16,794 nucleotides of DNA, taken from Candidatus Aphodoplasma excrementigallinarum. GTDB lineage: Bacteria > Bacillota > Clostridia > UBA1381 > UMGS1253. The notes below the pieces were generated by a model that searched no databases, was not told where the DNA came from, and saw only the letters and a list, made by a program, of their open reading frames with translations. The stretch is taken from contig DVOF01000175.1 of assembly GCA_018713805.1 (NCBI GenBank), positions 1-16,794 on the forward strand, given 5' to 3'. The position numbers and the translations under genes were made by a program. Positions 1-7,202 of the stretch are shown here, one piece after another (position 1 is the first letter of the stretch; each line of letters starts with the position of its first letter).

Positions 1-640
1 GTCTACACAAGAGGCAATTGACTACTTCCCAGACGAGGGAGAAAATTTGAAAGCTGGATATTATTTTTTACGGACGCCGTTTCCTCTCCCGACTAATCCT
101 CGCGACGGGGTTGGCGGACGGTTTATTATCGTCGGAGGAGTGGCGCATTCGCGTTATACATGGTATGATAAGACTTCTACAATTGCAGGCATCCGCCCAG
201 CTTTCTATCTCGATACAGCAAGGACTGAGGTTGCAGCTGGTAGCGGTACAAAAGAGGATCCGTTTGTGCTTGGAGAGCGGGAGAACGCAGGAGGAATCAG
301 TGTCTACGTCAACGGCACAGAGCTGACGCTTGACGTGCCGCCCATGCTGGAGAACGACCGTACGCTGGTGCCGATGCGGGCGATCTTTGAGGCGCTGGGT
401 GCGGAGGTGAGCTGGTACCCGGAGAGTCGAGCGATTGTAGCGGTGCGGGGTGACACGACGGTGTTTATGCAGGTGGACGACTGGTATATGGCGGTGAGCG
501 ACGAGTGGATTCGTCTTGATGCGCCGCCGCGGATCGTGAACGATCGGACGCTGATTCCGCTGCGCGCTGTGGCGGAGGCGTTTGGCGCGCAGGTCGGCTG
601 GGACGAGGCGACGCAGACTGTAACGGTGGAATTGGATTGA
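1..640 (+). CDS. Surface protein with DUF6273-like module and stalk-domain repeats (5' partial)
   Basis: The frame is open to the left edge (first whole codon at base 2) and ends in TGA at 638-640, so only the last 212 residues are visible. The first part, with GYYFLRTPF, GIRPAFYLD and GSGTKEDPFVL, resembles the end of a DUF6273-like module found in clostridial extracellular proteins. The last 115 or so residues carry two copies of the copper-amine-oxidase N-terminal-like ('stalk', PF07833-type) repeat, each built as ENDRTLVPMRAIFEALGAEV / VNDRTLIPLRAVAEAFGAQV followed by a W and a short beta strand. Despite its name this domain is not an enzyme; it is a beta-rich module of exported Firmicutes proteins. 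The signal peptide and N-terminal domains lie outside the window. A rho-independent terminator follows at 666-696. The exact role is unknown; a cell-surface location is inferred from the domains. Confidence 0.85.
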   Translation, partial: STQEAIDYFPDEGENLKAGYYFLRTPFPLPTNPRDGVGGRFIIVGGVAHSRYTWYDKTSTIAGIRPAFYLDTARTEVAAGSGTKEDPFVLGERENAGGISVYVNGTELTLDVPPMLENDRTLVPMRAIFEALGAEVSWYPESRAIVAVRGDTTVFMQVDDWYMAVSDEWIRLDAPPRIVNDRTLIPLRAVAEAFGAQVGWDEATQTVTVELD

Positions 641-665
641 CAATGTGAGAAAAAAGGGATATACG

Positions 666-696
666 AAAACGGCCTGTAAATTTTGCGGGCCGTTTT
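666..696 (+). terminator. Rho-independent terminator after the stalk-domain gene
   Basis: Perfect 9-bp arms AAAACGGCC (666-674) and GGCCGTTTT (688-696) enclose a 13-base loop. The right arm ends in four T and a T-rich stretch (GCTTGTTTTCTT) follows. The hairpin begins 26 bases after the stop codon. I see no convincing promoter between here and the next gene. Confidence 0.75.
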
Positions 697-805
697 GCTT
701 GTTTTCTTCCTATATGCAATCATTTTGCAGAAAAGGCGAAAAAACGGAAACTTTTTTTTCAATTATGCGTCTAAATCTATAGATATTTTTAAAGGAGGAC
801 ACAAC

Positions 806-2653
806 ATGAAAAAAAGGCACGTAAAAAGTGCAGTTGCGGTATTGACCGTTTTTGCGCTTCTGCTTAGCAGCTTCAGCGTTTTCGGCGCATCGGCGTCCGA
901 CATTGGCGGGCATTGGGCCGAGGATATCATCGCGAAATGGATTGGTGCAGAAAAGATCAACGGATATCCGGACGGCACGTTCAAGCCGGACAACCCGGTG
1001 ACGCGCGCGGAGTTCGTGCAGATTCTGTATAATGTTCTGCCGGACCGGACCGCAGCTGAAGAAACCGGCCATACGTTTACCGATGTAAGCGAGGGCGACT
1101 GGTATTATGAGAGCGTCATGGCGCTGTTACAGCTCGGCATCGTTGCGGAGGGCGAAACATTTGAACCGGAAAGCTACATAACGCGCCAGGACGCGATGAC
1201 GATGATCGGGCGCGCATTCTATGTAAGAGGCCTTGACACGGCGGCGGTCGAGGGTTTTGCAGACTACGGCGAAATCTCCGACTATGCGCTCGACTATGTT
1301 GCGGGCCTTGTGGAGCAGGGGCTGGTCGGCGGCTATGAGGACAATACGATCCGCCCGCTCGCGCAGATTACCCGTGCAGAAAGCGTCAAGATTCTCGACG
1401 GCCTGGACCTGGTACACGACAAGAACTCGCTTGAGGGGATTATGGAGCGGATAAATGATGGCGTAGAGGAACAAATCCCCATGGTTGCCAATATAACCAT
1501 TACAGATGAAAACGCAGAGTATTATCTCGGGCTGAAGAATCTGGATGGGATTGAGGAGGCGCTCGCCTCTGAGGCAATGATCGGGTCGATTGCGCATTCG
1601 GTTTGTTTGGTACGTGCGGCGGAAGGTACCGACGTGGAGGCGCTGAAAGAGGAAATCCGGACGTCGGTCAACCCGCGCAAGTGGATTTGCGTCGGTGTAG
1701 AGCGCGACGAGGTCATTGTGGAGAACCGCGGCAACCTGATTTTGATGGTAATTGACCAGACGAACCCGCAGGCATATTTGGACAGCTTTATGGCACTGGA
1801 TTTGTCCGAGGAGAAGCCGGTTTTGGTACCGGATGAGAACGATCTGCTCTACACGGACGGATATTATCTCGACTATATCGGCGAGCTGCGGCCGCAGTCG
1901 GTTGAAAATTTTGCAAACAAGGTAGAGAGCCTTGTGGCGCAGTATATGCAGAACAGCACGGGCATCTACTATGCGATTGCGCCCAGCAAGAACTATTTTG
2001 TCAACGACCGGGTGCAGACGCCGTTTGATTACGACCAGATGCTTTCCATCCTGTCGGAGAATATCACGAGCGCACAGTATATCAACCTGTTTGATACGCT
2101 GACGCTGGAGGATTACTATAAGACGGACCCGCACTGGCGGCAGGAGCGTCTGCAAAAGACGGTAAATCGGCTCGGCGAGAGCCTGGGCTTTATGACAGAT
2201 TTGTCGGCCTACCAGGCAAATACTGTGGAGGGCTTTATTGGCCAGCATGGATACAATAAGGAGAATTTCCCGTCCGAGGAGCTGGTCTACCTGACGAACG
2301 ACGCAATCAACAACGCAGTTGTGGACAATATGCAGGAGCCGGACTTTAAGCAGGTGTACAATCTGGATAAGCTGTCGTCCAGCTCTCCGTACGACGTGTT
2401 CCTGTCCGGCCCGACCCCGCTTGAAACTATTACGAACAACAGCGCGGAGACAGACAAAGAGCTGGTCATCTTCCGCGATTCGTCGACGAGCAGCCTTGCC
2501 CCGCTGCTGATTGAGAACTATAAGACGATTACGCTCGTTGACATCCGTTACATGATGAGCGCCATGCTCGGCGACTATGTCAATTTTGACGGGAAGGACG
2601 TATTGTTCCTCTACGGCGAACAGGTTATCAATTTCAGCGAGATGCTTAGATAA
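806..2653 (+). CDS. S-layer-anchored protein: three SLH repeats fused to an AlgX/DltD/DHHW-like SGNH domain
   Basis: 615 residues. The ATG at 806 is chosen because AAAGGAGGA lies just upstream and the next residues form a signal peptide (MKKRHVK, then a hydrophobic run to about residue 27, then ASA). An earlier in-frame start at 683 would lie inside the preceding terminator. Three SLH repeats follow at about residues 32-75 (DIGGHWAEDIIAKWI, GYPDGTFKPDNPVTRAEF), 90-135 and 149-195; these normally bind pyruvylated secondary wall polymer. The C-terminal 350 or so residues resemble the DHHW/AlgX/DltD branch of SGNH hydrolases: YAIAPSKNYFV, a D441-P-H443-W444 motif in YYKTDPHWR, and RDSSTSSLAPLL with D558-S559, then VDIRYM. 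By analogy with AlgX, Asp441/His443/Ser559 would be the catalytic set, suggesting O-acetyl transfer or removal on a wall or S-layer glycan. The SLH part is certain; the enzymatic role is inference. Confidence 0.88.
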   Translation: MKKRHVKSAVAVLTVFALLLSSFSVFGASASDIGGHWAEDIIAKWIGAEKINGYPDGTFKPDNPVTRAEFVQILYNVLPDRTAAEETGHTFTDVSEGDWYYESVMALLQLGIVAEGETFEPESYITRQDAMTMIGRAFYVRGLDTAAVEGFADYGEISDYALDYVAGLVEQGLVGGYEDNTIRPLAQITRAESVKILDGLDLVHDKNSLEGIMERINDGVEEQIPMVANITITDENAEYYLGLKNLDGIEEALASEAMIGSIAHSVCLVRAAEGTDVEALKEEIRTSVNPRKWICVGVERDEVIVENRGNLILMVIDQTNPQAYLDSFMALDLSEEKPVLVPDENDLLYTDGYYLDYIGELRPQSVENFANKVESLVAQYMQNSTGIYYAIAPSKNYFVNDRVQTPFDYDQMLSILSENITSAQYINLFDTLTLEDYYKTDPHWRQERLQKTVNRLGESLGFMTDLSAYQANTVEGFIGQHGYNKENFPSEELVYLTNDAINNAVVDNMQEPDFKQVYNLDKLSSSSPYDVFLSGPTPLETITNNSAETDKELVIFRDSSTSSLAPLLIENYKTITLVDIRYMMSAMLGDYVNFDGKDVLFLYGEQVINFSEMLR

Positions 2654-2682
2654 AACTTATCCTACACGCCTCACTTTTTTAC

Positions 2683-2713
2683 AGGCAGATGCATTTGCAT
2701 CTGTCTTTTTTTT
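2683..2713 (+). terminator. Rho-independent terminator after the SLH-SGNH gene
   Basis: A 10-bp stem (2683-2692 with 2697-2706, one G-T pair) closes a 4-base loop ATTT and runs into eight T (2706-2713). It ends only two bases before the -35 box of the marR promoter, so the two transcription units are tightly packed but separated. Confidence 0.85.
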
Positions 2714-2715
2714 AT

Positions 2716-2744
2716 TTGACAGGCGGCATATCGTGTGATAAAAT
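2716..2744 (+). promoter_or_regulatory. Sigma-A-type promoter of the marR-ABC-ABC-cupin operon
   Basis: Perfect -35 TTGACA (2716-2721), a 17-base spacer, and TAAAAT (2739-2744) preceded by TGA, which makes an extended -10 (TGnTAAAAT). It is the best-formed housekeeping promoter in the window. Transcription would begin near 2751, inside the inverted repeat described separately, giving a leader of about 30 bases before the MarR start at 2782. Confidence 0.8.
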
Positions 2745-2762
2745 AGTTGCGCATGCAACAAT
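2743..2762 (+). promoter_or_regulatory. Inverted repeat, probable MarR operator
   Basis: ATAGTTGC-GCAT-GCAACAAT: eight-base arms with one mismatch and a perfect GTTGC/GCAAC core. It overlaps the end of the -10 box and the predicted transcription start, where a bound dimer would block RNA polymerase. MarR proteins usually bind such imperfect palindromes and often repress their own operon; the regulator is encoded immediately downstream. Binding itself is inferred. Confidence 0.65.
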
Positions 2763-2781
2763 AAGGATTTGGGGGGATGGT

Positions 2782-3231
2782 ATGGATACGCTGATGAAAT
2801 ACATTGCGCGGATATTCCGGTGCAGTATCCTTTACCGCAATGAGGTTTTGGCCCACGAGGGGCTCAACGGCTACCAGCATACATACATCATAAAAATCTG
2901 CAATCATCCTGGTATTTCGCAGGAGCAGCTTGCCCGGATGATCTATGTGAACAAAAGCACCGTAACGCGGCAGCTTGCCCTGCTCGAGCAAAGCGGTTTT
3001 GTCACAAGAAAGCCGGGCAGCGCCGACAAACGCACCATGCTCGTTTACCCGACGCAGAAGGCGCTCGACGTGTTCCCAAAGGTGAAGGCGGCGTCGCAGG
3101 CGTGGAACGACGCGCTGACCGAGGGCCTGAGCGGCGAAGAGCGCGGCTGGCTTTTTTCCAGGCTGTCGCTTTTGATGGAGCGCGCGGAAGCGGAGGCAGC
3201 GCAGACGCATGAGGGGAGGGATATGCAGTGA
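2782..3231 (+). CDS. MarR-family transcriptional regulator
   Basis: 149 residues, the usual MarR length. The start is the ATG at 2782, preceded by a GGGGGG ribosome binding site (2771-2776); an upstream in-frame ATG at 2689 lies within the terminator and promoter and is discarded. The winged helix-turn-helix spans about residues 30-100: an opening helix (NGYQHTYIIKICNHPG), a recognition region (SQEQLARMIYVNKSTVTRQL) and a wing with the typical basic tip (RKPGSADKRTMLVYPT). The flanking helices at both ends would form the dimer interface. It is the first gene of an exporter operon and overlaps the next gene by four bases (GTGA). The likely role is a ligand-responsive repressor of the operon through the palindrome at the promoter; the ligand cannot be read from the sequence. 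Confidence 0.93.
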   Translation: MDTLMKYIARIFRCSILYRNEVLAHEGLNGYQHTYIIKICNHPGISQEQLARMIYVNKSTVTRQLALLEQSGFVTRKPGSADKRTMLVYPTQKALDVFPKVKAASQAWNDALTEGLSGEERGWLFSRLSLLMERAEAEAAQTHEGRDMQ

Positions 3232-4943
3232 GAAAGATACTCCAGTATTTGAAGCCGCATGTCCCGCGCATGAGCGTCGGCCTGACCATCAAGTTTATTG
3301 GGACGATTATGGATTTGCTCCTGCCGTGGATATTGGCCTACATGATTGACGACGTGGTCCCGCTGCGGAGCGTTCCGCTGATTCTTTGGTGGGGCGGGGC
3401 GATGCTTGTTTGCTCCGTGCTCGCCGTTGTGACGAACATCGTTGCCAACCGGATGGCCTCGCGCGTTGCGCGGGACACGACCGAGGCGATACGCCACGAC
3501 TTGTTTTCGAAAATTTCCTATCTTTCTTGCGCGCAGATCGACGAATTTACGATCCCGTCGCTCGAGTCGCGCCTGACATCGGATACGTATAACATCCACC
3601 AGATGGTCGGGATGATGCAGCGGCTCGGCGTGCGCGCGCCGATTCTGCTGCTCGGGGGCGTTTTAGTGACCTTTACACTGGAGCCGGTGCTGACGCTTGT
3701 GCTCGTCTGTGTCCTGCCGTTTATCGGGTATATCGTGTACCGCGTTTCGAAAAAGGGTATCCCGCTGTACACACAGCTCCAGCAGGCGGTCGACAACATG
3801 GTGCGGACGGTGCGGGAGCATGCGGGCGGTATCCGCGTCATCAAGGCGCTTTCCAAGGCGGACTACGAGAAGAAACGGTTTGCCGACGCAAACGCCAAAG
3901 TAGTCGAACGGGAGAAAAAGGCCGGTATCACCATGGCGCTGACGAACCCGATGATGAATTTGTTTCTAAACCTCGGCCTTACGCTTGTCATTTTAGTGGG
4001 CGCGTACCGTGTCAACGCCGGCGTGACCCAGGCGGGGAAAATTATTGCCTTTCTGTCGTACTTTACAATTATCTTAAATGCCATGCTTTCCGTGACGCGC
4101 ATCTTTGTCATGTATTCCAAGGGCAGCGCGTCCGCCGGGCGGATCAGCCTTGTGCTTGACGCACCGGCCGATTTGGCGGTGCGGGAGGCGGAGAAGGAGA
4201 ATACGGAGAACCACATCGTATTCGAGCACGTATCCTTCTCGTACCATAAGCAGAAGGAGAACCTGACCGACGTCAGCTTTGCGCTCCGGCGCGGGCAGAC
4301 GCTCGGCGTCATCGGCGCGACCGGGAGCGGGAAGAGTACGCTCATCAATCTGCTGATGCGTCTCTACGATGCGGACAGCGGGCGCATCCTGATCGACGGG
4401 CGGCCGATTGAGAGCATCGACGACGCTGAGCTGCACGAGATGTTCGGCGTTGTGTTCCAAAACGACATCCTGTTCGCCGATACGATTGCGAGCAACATCG
4501 ACCTTGGGCGCGGGATTCCGCGCGAGCGGCTTGAGGAGGCGGTCGAGCATGCGCAGGCGGCTGACTTTATCCATGCGCTGCCGGACGGGCTTGACCATAT
4601 GCTTACGGCAAAGGGGACGAATGTGAGCGGCGGGCAGAAGCAGCGGATTCTGCTGGCGCGCGCCTTTGCCGCCAATCCGGATATTTTGATCCTCGACGAC
4701 TCGTCGAGCGCGCTCGACTACAAGACCGACGCGCGCCTGCGCGCCGATATCCGCAAATATTACCAGAATACGACCACGGTCATTATCGCCCAGCGCGTCA
4801 GCTCGATCAAGCATGCCGACCACATCCTCGTTTTGGAGGAGGGGCATGTGATTGGAAGCGGGACGCACGAAGAGCTGATGGAAACCTGTGCGACATACCA
4901 GGAGATCAGCCGGACACAGATGGGAGGCGGAGAGGTTGCATAA
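3228..4943 (+). CDS. ABC exporter half-transporter, degenerate-site subunit
   Basis: 571 residues, a full exporter half: an ABC-transporter type-1 membrane domain (about residues 1-300, six predicted helices) followed by an ATPase domain. It begins with GTG at 3228, overlapping the marR stop codon. The ATPase shows Walker A GATGSGKST (363-371, Lys369), Q-loop VVFQNDILF, signature VSGGQKQR (Ser467) and Walker B ILILDDSSSALD. Two catalytic positions are altered: Asp491 stands where the catalytic Glu is expected, and Gln522 replaces the switch His (IAQRVSSI). These changes are not decay. They are the known pattern of one subunit of heterodimeric exporters such as TM287/288, BmrCD or LmrCD, where one ATP site is nearly inactive. 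The partner is the next gene. The substrate is unknown; drug, lipid or peptide export are all possible. Confidence 0.93.
   Translation: MRKILQYLKPHVPRMSVGLTIKFIGTIMDLLLPWILAYMIDDVVPLRSVPLILWWGGAMLVCSVLAVVTNIVANRMASRVARDTTEAIRHDLFSKISYLSCAQIDEFTIPSLESRLTSDTYNIHQMVGMMQRLGVRAPILLLGGVLVTFTLEPVLTLVLVCVLPFIGYIVYRVSKKGIPLYTQLQQAVDNMVRTVREHAGGIRVIKALSKADYEKKRFADANAKVVEREKKAGITMALTNPMMNLFLNLGLTLVILVGAYRVNAGVTQAGKIIAFLSYFTIILNAMLSVTRIFVMYSKGSASAGRISLVLDAPADLAVREAEKENTENHIVFEHVSFSYHKQKENLTDVSFALRRGQTLGVIGATGSGKSTLINLLMRLYDADSGRILIDGRPIESIDDAELHEMFGVVFQNDILFADTIASNIDLGRGIPRERLEEAVEHAQAADFIHALPDGLDHMLTAKGTNVSGGQKQRILLARAFAANPDILILDDSSSALDYKTDARLRADIRKYYQNTTTVIIAQRVSSIKHADHILVLEEGHVIGSGTHEELMETCATYQEISRTQMGGGEVA
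4922..4927 (+). promoter_or_regulatory. Ribosome binding site setting a TTG start for the second ABC gene
   Basis: GGGAGG at 4922-4927 lies eight bases before an in-frame TTG at 4936. The earlier GTG at 4888 has no such site and would extend the protein by 16 residues (MRHTRRSAGHRWEAER) that look like read-through of another frame. Confidence 0.6.
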
Positions 4944-6732
4944 AGAAGGGAAAGGAAAGCAGATTGCGGCGACCGGACTGCCCAAGCCAAAAGTCCAGAA
5001 CAAAAAGAAGGTGCTCCTGCGTTTGTGGAAGTATCTGTACCGGCATAAGTGGATGCTGCTGCTTGCGCTGTTTTTGACGGTAACGAGCAACCTGCTGGCC
5101 CTGCTGGGGCCGATGCTGTCCGGCCTTGCGATTGATGCGATCGGTACGACAGCAGGTGGGGTACAGTTCGAGACGGTATTTTATTACTGCGCGCTGATGG
5201 TCGTGTTTTACGTTGTGTCGTCGGCGCTTTCGTACGGGCTGTCCGTGCTGATGGTAAACCTAAGCCAGAAAATCGTGTACCGCATGCGCAAGGACATCTC
5301 GGACACGCTGCTCGAGCTGCCGGTGCGCTTTTTTGACACGCACCAGACCGGCGACATCGTGAGCCGGATTTCCTACGACATTGACACGGTGAACGCCTCG
5401 CTCTCGAACGATTTGCTTCAGATTTGCACCAGCGTGATTACGGTAGTCGGCTCGCTCGTCATGATGATTGCGATTTCGCCGACGCTGGTGCTGGTGTTTG
5501 CGGTGACGATCCCAATATCGATTTTTCTGACAAAATATATGACGGGGAAGGTACGGCCCCTGTTCCGGAAGCGCTCCGCAAAGCTGGGCGAGCTCAATGG
5601 CTATGTGGAGGAGATTATCTCGGGTCAAAAGACAATCAAGGCGTACCACCGCGAGAAAACGATGATCGGCCGCTTTGATAAGCGCAACACGGATGCGGTC
5701 GACGCGTACTACAACGCCGACTACTACGGCAGCATGGTCGGCCCGTCGGTCAACTTTGTCAACAACCTGTCGCTGTCGCTCATCAGCGTGTTCGGCGCGA
5801 TGCTCTACTTGGGCGGCGGCCTGACGCTGGGCAACCTGTCGTCGTTTGTGCTGTATTCAAGGAAGTTTTCCGGCCCAATCAACGAGATGGCAAATATTTT
5901 GAGCGAGTTACAGTCGGCATGCGCGGCGGCGGAGCGCGTGTTCCGCCTGATTGACGAGGAGCCGGAGCCGCGCGACGCGGACGGAGCCTACACGCTGAGC
6001 GACGTACGCGGCGACGTGGAGATGGAACATATCGTCTTTGGCTATGACCCGAATAAAACGATTATCCACGACCTCAGCCTGCACGCGCCGCCCGGCTCGC
6101 TGGTGGCGGTCGTCGGCCCGACCGGTGCGGGCAAAACGACGATTATCAACTTGCTGATGCGTTTCTACGACCCGGACAGCGGGACAATCCGCGTCGACGG
6201 GCACGGCTCGCTCTCTGTGACGCGCAAGAGCCTGCGCCTTGCGTATGCCATGGTTTTGCAGGATACATGGCTGTTCCACGGAACCGTGTTTGACAACATT
6301 GCCTATGGGAAAGAGGGCGCCACGATGGAAGACGTGGAGCGTGTCGCCAAAGCGGCCAAAATCCACAACTATATCCTGTCGCTGCCAAAGGGGTACGACA
6401 CGGTTTTGAGCGACTCCGGGATGAATATTTCGCAGGGGCAGAAGCAGCTTCTGACGATTGCGCGCGCGATGTTGCTCGACGCAAAGATGCTGATACTGGA
6501 CGAGGCGACGTCGAACGTGGATACGCAGACGGAACTGCAAATCCAGCAGGCGATGACAAGGCTGATGGCGGGGAAAACTTGCTTCGTCATTGCGCACCGC
6601 CTGTCCACAATCGAAAATGCGGACACGATCCTCGTGGTACGCGACGGCGAGATCGTCGAACAGGGCAAACACAAGGAGCTTTTGCAGCGCGGCGGCGTGT
6701 ACGCGGGGATGTACAATTCACAGTTTGTATAA
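4936..6732 (+). CDS. ABC exporter half-transporter, catalytically intact subunit
   Basis: 598 residues from the TTG at 4936, overlapping the end of the first ABC gene by eight bases, which implies coupled translation. A basic cytoplasmic N-terminus (about 30 residues) leads into a six-helix type-1 membrane domain (to about residue 330) and an ATPase domain. Walker A is GPTGAGKTT (394-402, Lys400), the Q-loop is MVLQDTWLF, Walker B is MLILDEATSNVD with catalytic Glu523, and His554 is the switch residue (IAHRLSTI). The signature is SQGQ (499-502) instead of SGGQ; in heterodimeric exporters this altered signature sits opposite the degenerate Walker B of the partner. The two genes are therefore expected to make one heterodimeric pump in the cytoplasmic membrane, controlled by the upstream MarR protein. 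Confidence 0.93.
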   Translation: MHKEGKGKQIAATGLPKPKVQNKKKVLLRLWKYLYRHKWMLLLALFLTVTSNLLALLGPMLSGLAIDAIGTTAGGVQFETVFYYCALMVVFYVVSSALSYGLSVLMVNLSQKIVYRMRKDISDTLLELPVRFFDTHQTGDIVSRISYDIDTVNASLSNDLLQICTSVITVVGSLVMMIAISPTLVLVFAVTIPISIFLTKYMTGKVRPLFRKRSAKLGELNGYVEEIISGQKTIKAYHREKTMIGRFDKRNTDAVDAYYNADYYGSMVGPSVNFVNNLSLSLISVFGAMLYLGGGLTLGNLSSFVLYSRKFSGPINEMANILSELQSACAAAERVFRLIDEEPEPRDADGAYTLSDVRGDVEMEHIVFGYDPNKTIIHDLSLHAPPGSLVAVVGPTGAGKTTIINLLMRFYDPDSGTIRVDGHGSLSVTRKSLRLAYAMVLQDTWLFHGTVFDNIAYGKEGATMEDVERVAKAAKIHNYILSLPKGYDTVLSDSGMNISQGQKQLLTIARAMLLDAKMLILDEATSNVDTQTELQIQQAMTRLMAGKTCFVIAHRLSTIENADTILVVRDGEIVEQGKHKELLQRGGVYAGMYNSQFV

Positions 6733-6750
6733 AAAGGGAGGAGAACGGCA

Positions 6751-7092
6751 ATGGAGCTTGAAATTTTAGAGTATACAGGCGAAGGGTATGACCCGACGAT
6801 GCACTTCGGCGCATGGCGGGTGGCGCTTATGAATTATGCCGAGTCGCTGGAGCGGAAAAACTTTACGCAGATGGAGCGGCATATGTGTACGGACGAGGTG
6901 TTTGTCTTGCTTTACGGGAGCGCGACGCTCGTAATCGGTGAGGAAAAACGGGAGTATCCGATGGAGAAGGGGAAAATCTACAATGTCAGGCAGGGCGTCT
7001 GGCACCAGATTTTGTTTGAAAAGGATACCCGCGTGTTAATCGTGGAAAACCACGATACTGTAAAGGAAAATTCCGAGTATATGCAGGTTTGA
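6751..7092 (+). CDS. Small single-domain cupin protein
   Basis: 113 residues, ATG at 6751 with GGGAGGAG just upstream, 18 bases after the second ABC gene, so probably the last gene of the exporter operon. Residues 40-100 form a cupin barrel. Motif 1 is RHMCTDEVFVLLYG (His44, Glu49) and motif 2 is GKIYNVRQGVWHQIL (His85). Only one of the two usual His of motif 1 is present, leaving His44, Glu49 and His85 as possible metal ligands. Small cupins of this type act as sugar or ligand binders, isomerases, or stand-alone sensors; no specific reaction can be assigned. There is no signal peptide, so it is cytoplasmic. Its place in the operon suggests handling of the exported or sensed compound, which is inference. 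Confidence 0.85.
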   Translation: MELEILEYTGEGYDPTMHFGAWRVALMNYAESLERKNFTQMERHMCTDEVFVLLYGSATLVIGEEKREYPMEKGKIYNVRQGVWHQILFEKDTRVLIVENHDTVKENSEYMQV

Positions 7093-7121
7093 AAAATAGG
7101 GCTAATGTTGAAATTTTAGGG

Positions 7122-7187
7122 CGGCAACCGGCGGTTGCCGGATAGTTGGTGGCACGCAACCGGCATATGGTGATACAATTTGCCGGA
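7122..7187 (+). promoter_or_regulatory. Repeat-rich control region before the XRE regulator
   Basis: A perfect 9-bp inverted repeat around a single central base, CGGCAACCG-G-CGGTTGCCG, occupies 7122-7140. Its half GCAACCGGC (7124-7132) recurs directly at 7156-7164, and TTGCCGGA (7135-7142) recurs at 7180-7187. A second inverted repeat, CCGGCA (7160-7165) and TGCCGG (7181-7186), brackets an extended -10 box (TGATACAAT, 7171-7179). No good -35 box is seen. The arrangement looks like two operator units, one upstream and one across the promoter core, and may serve autoregulation by the XRE protein encoded next. The first palindrome could also fold in RNA at the end of the cupin transcript, but no T-run follows it. 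Confidence 0.55.
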
Positions 7188-7202
7188 AAGGAGGCGCTTT
7201 TT

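Noticed and set aside
300..640. Calling the left-edge protein a copper amine oxidase.
   Set aside because: Only the small N-terminal-like stalk repeats are present; no catalytic oxidase domain or topaquinone motif is seen.
775..784. Palindrome ATCTATAGAT upstream of the SLH gene as an operator or -10 region.
   Set aside because: Ten-base AT-rich palindromes occur by chance, no partner -35 box of quality exists, and a start from here would leave almost no leader.
683..805. Upstream extension of the SLH protein to 683.
   Set aside because: It would start inside the preceding terminator and bury the signal peptide; the ATG at 806 has an AAAGGAGGA site directly upstream.
1127..2248. Long open frame on the minus strand opposite the SLH-SGNH gene (about 370 codons).
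   Set aside because: It is a codon-bias shadow: no ribosome binding site, no recognisable domain, and a well-supported gene on the other strand.
4692..4799. Loss of catalytic Glu and switch His in the first ABC protein as a sign of a decaying gene.
   Set aside because: The changes (Asp, Gln) match the conserved degenerate site of heterodimeric exporters, the frame is intact, and the partner gene has the complementary signature change.
4074..5090. Long minus-strand open frame across the junction of the two ABC genes.
   Set aside because: It spans two certain plus-strand genes, has a low-complexity Arg/His/Leu-rich translation and no start signals.
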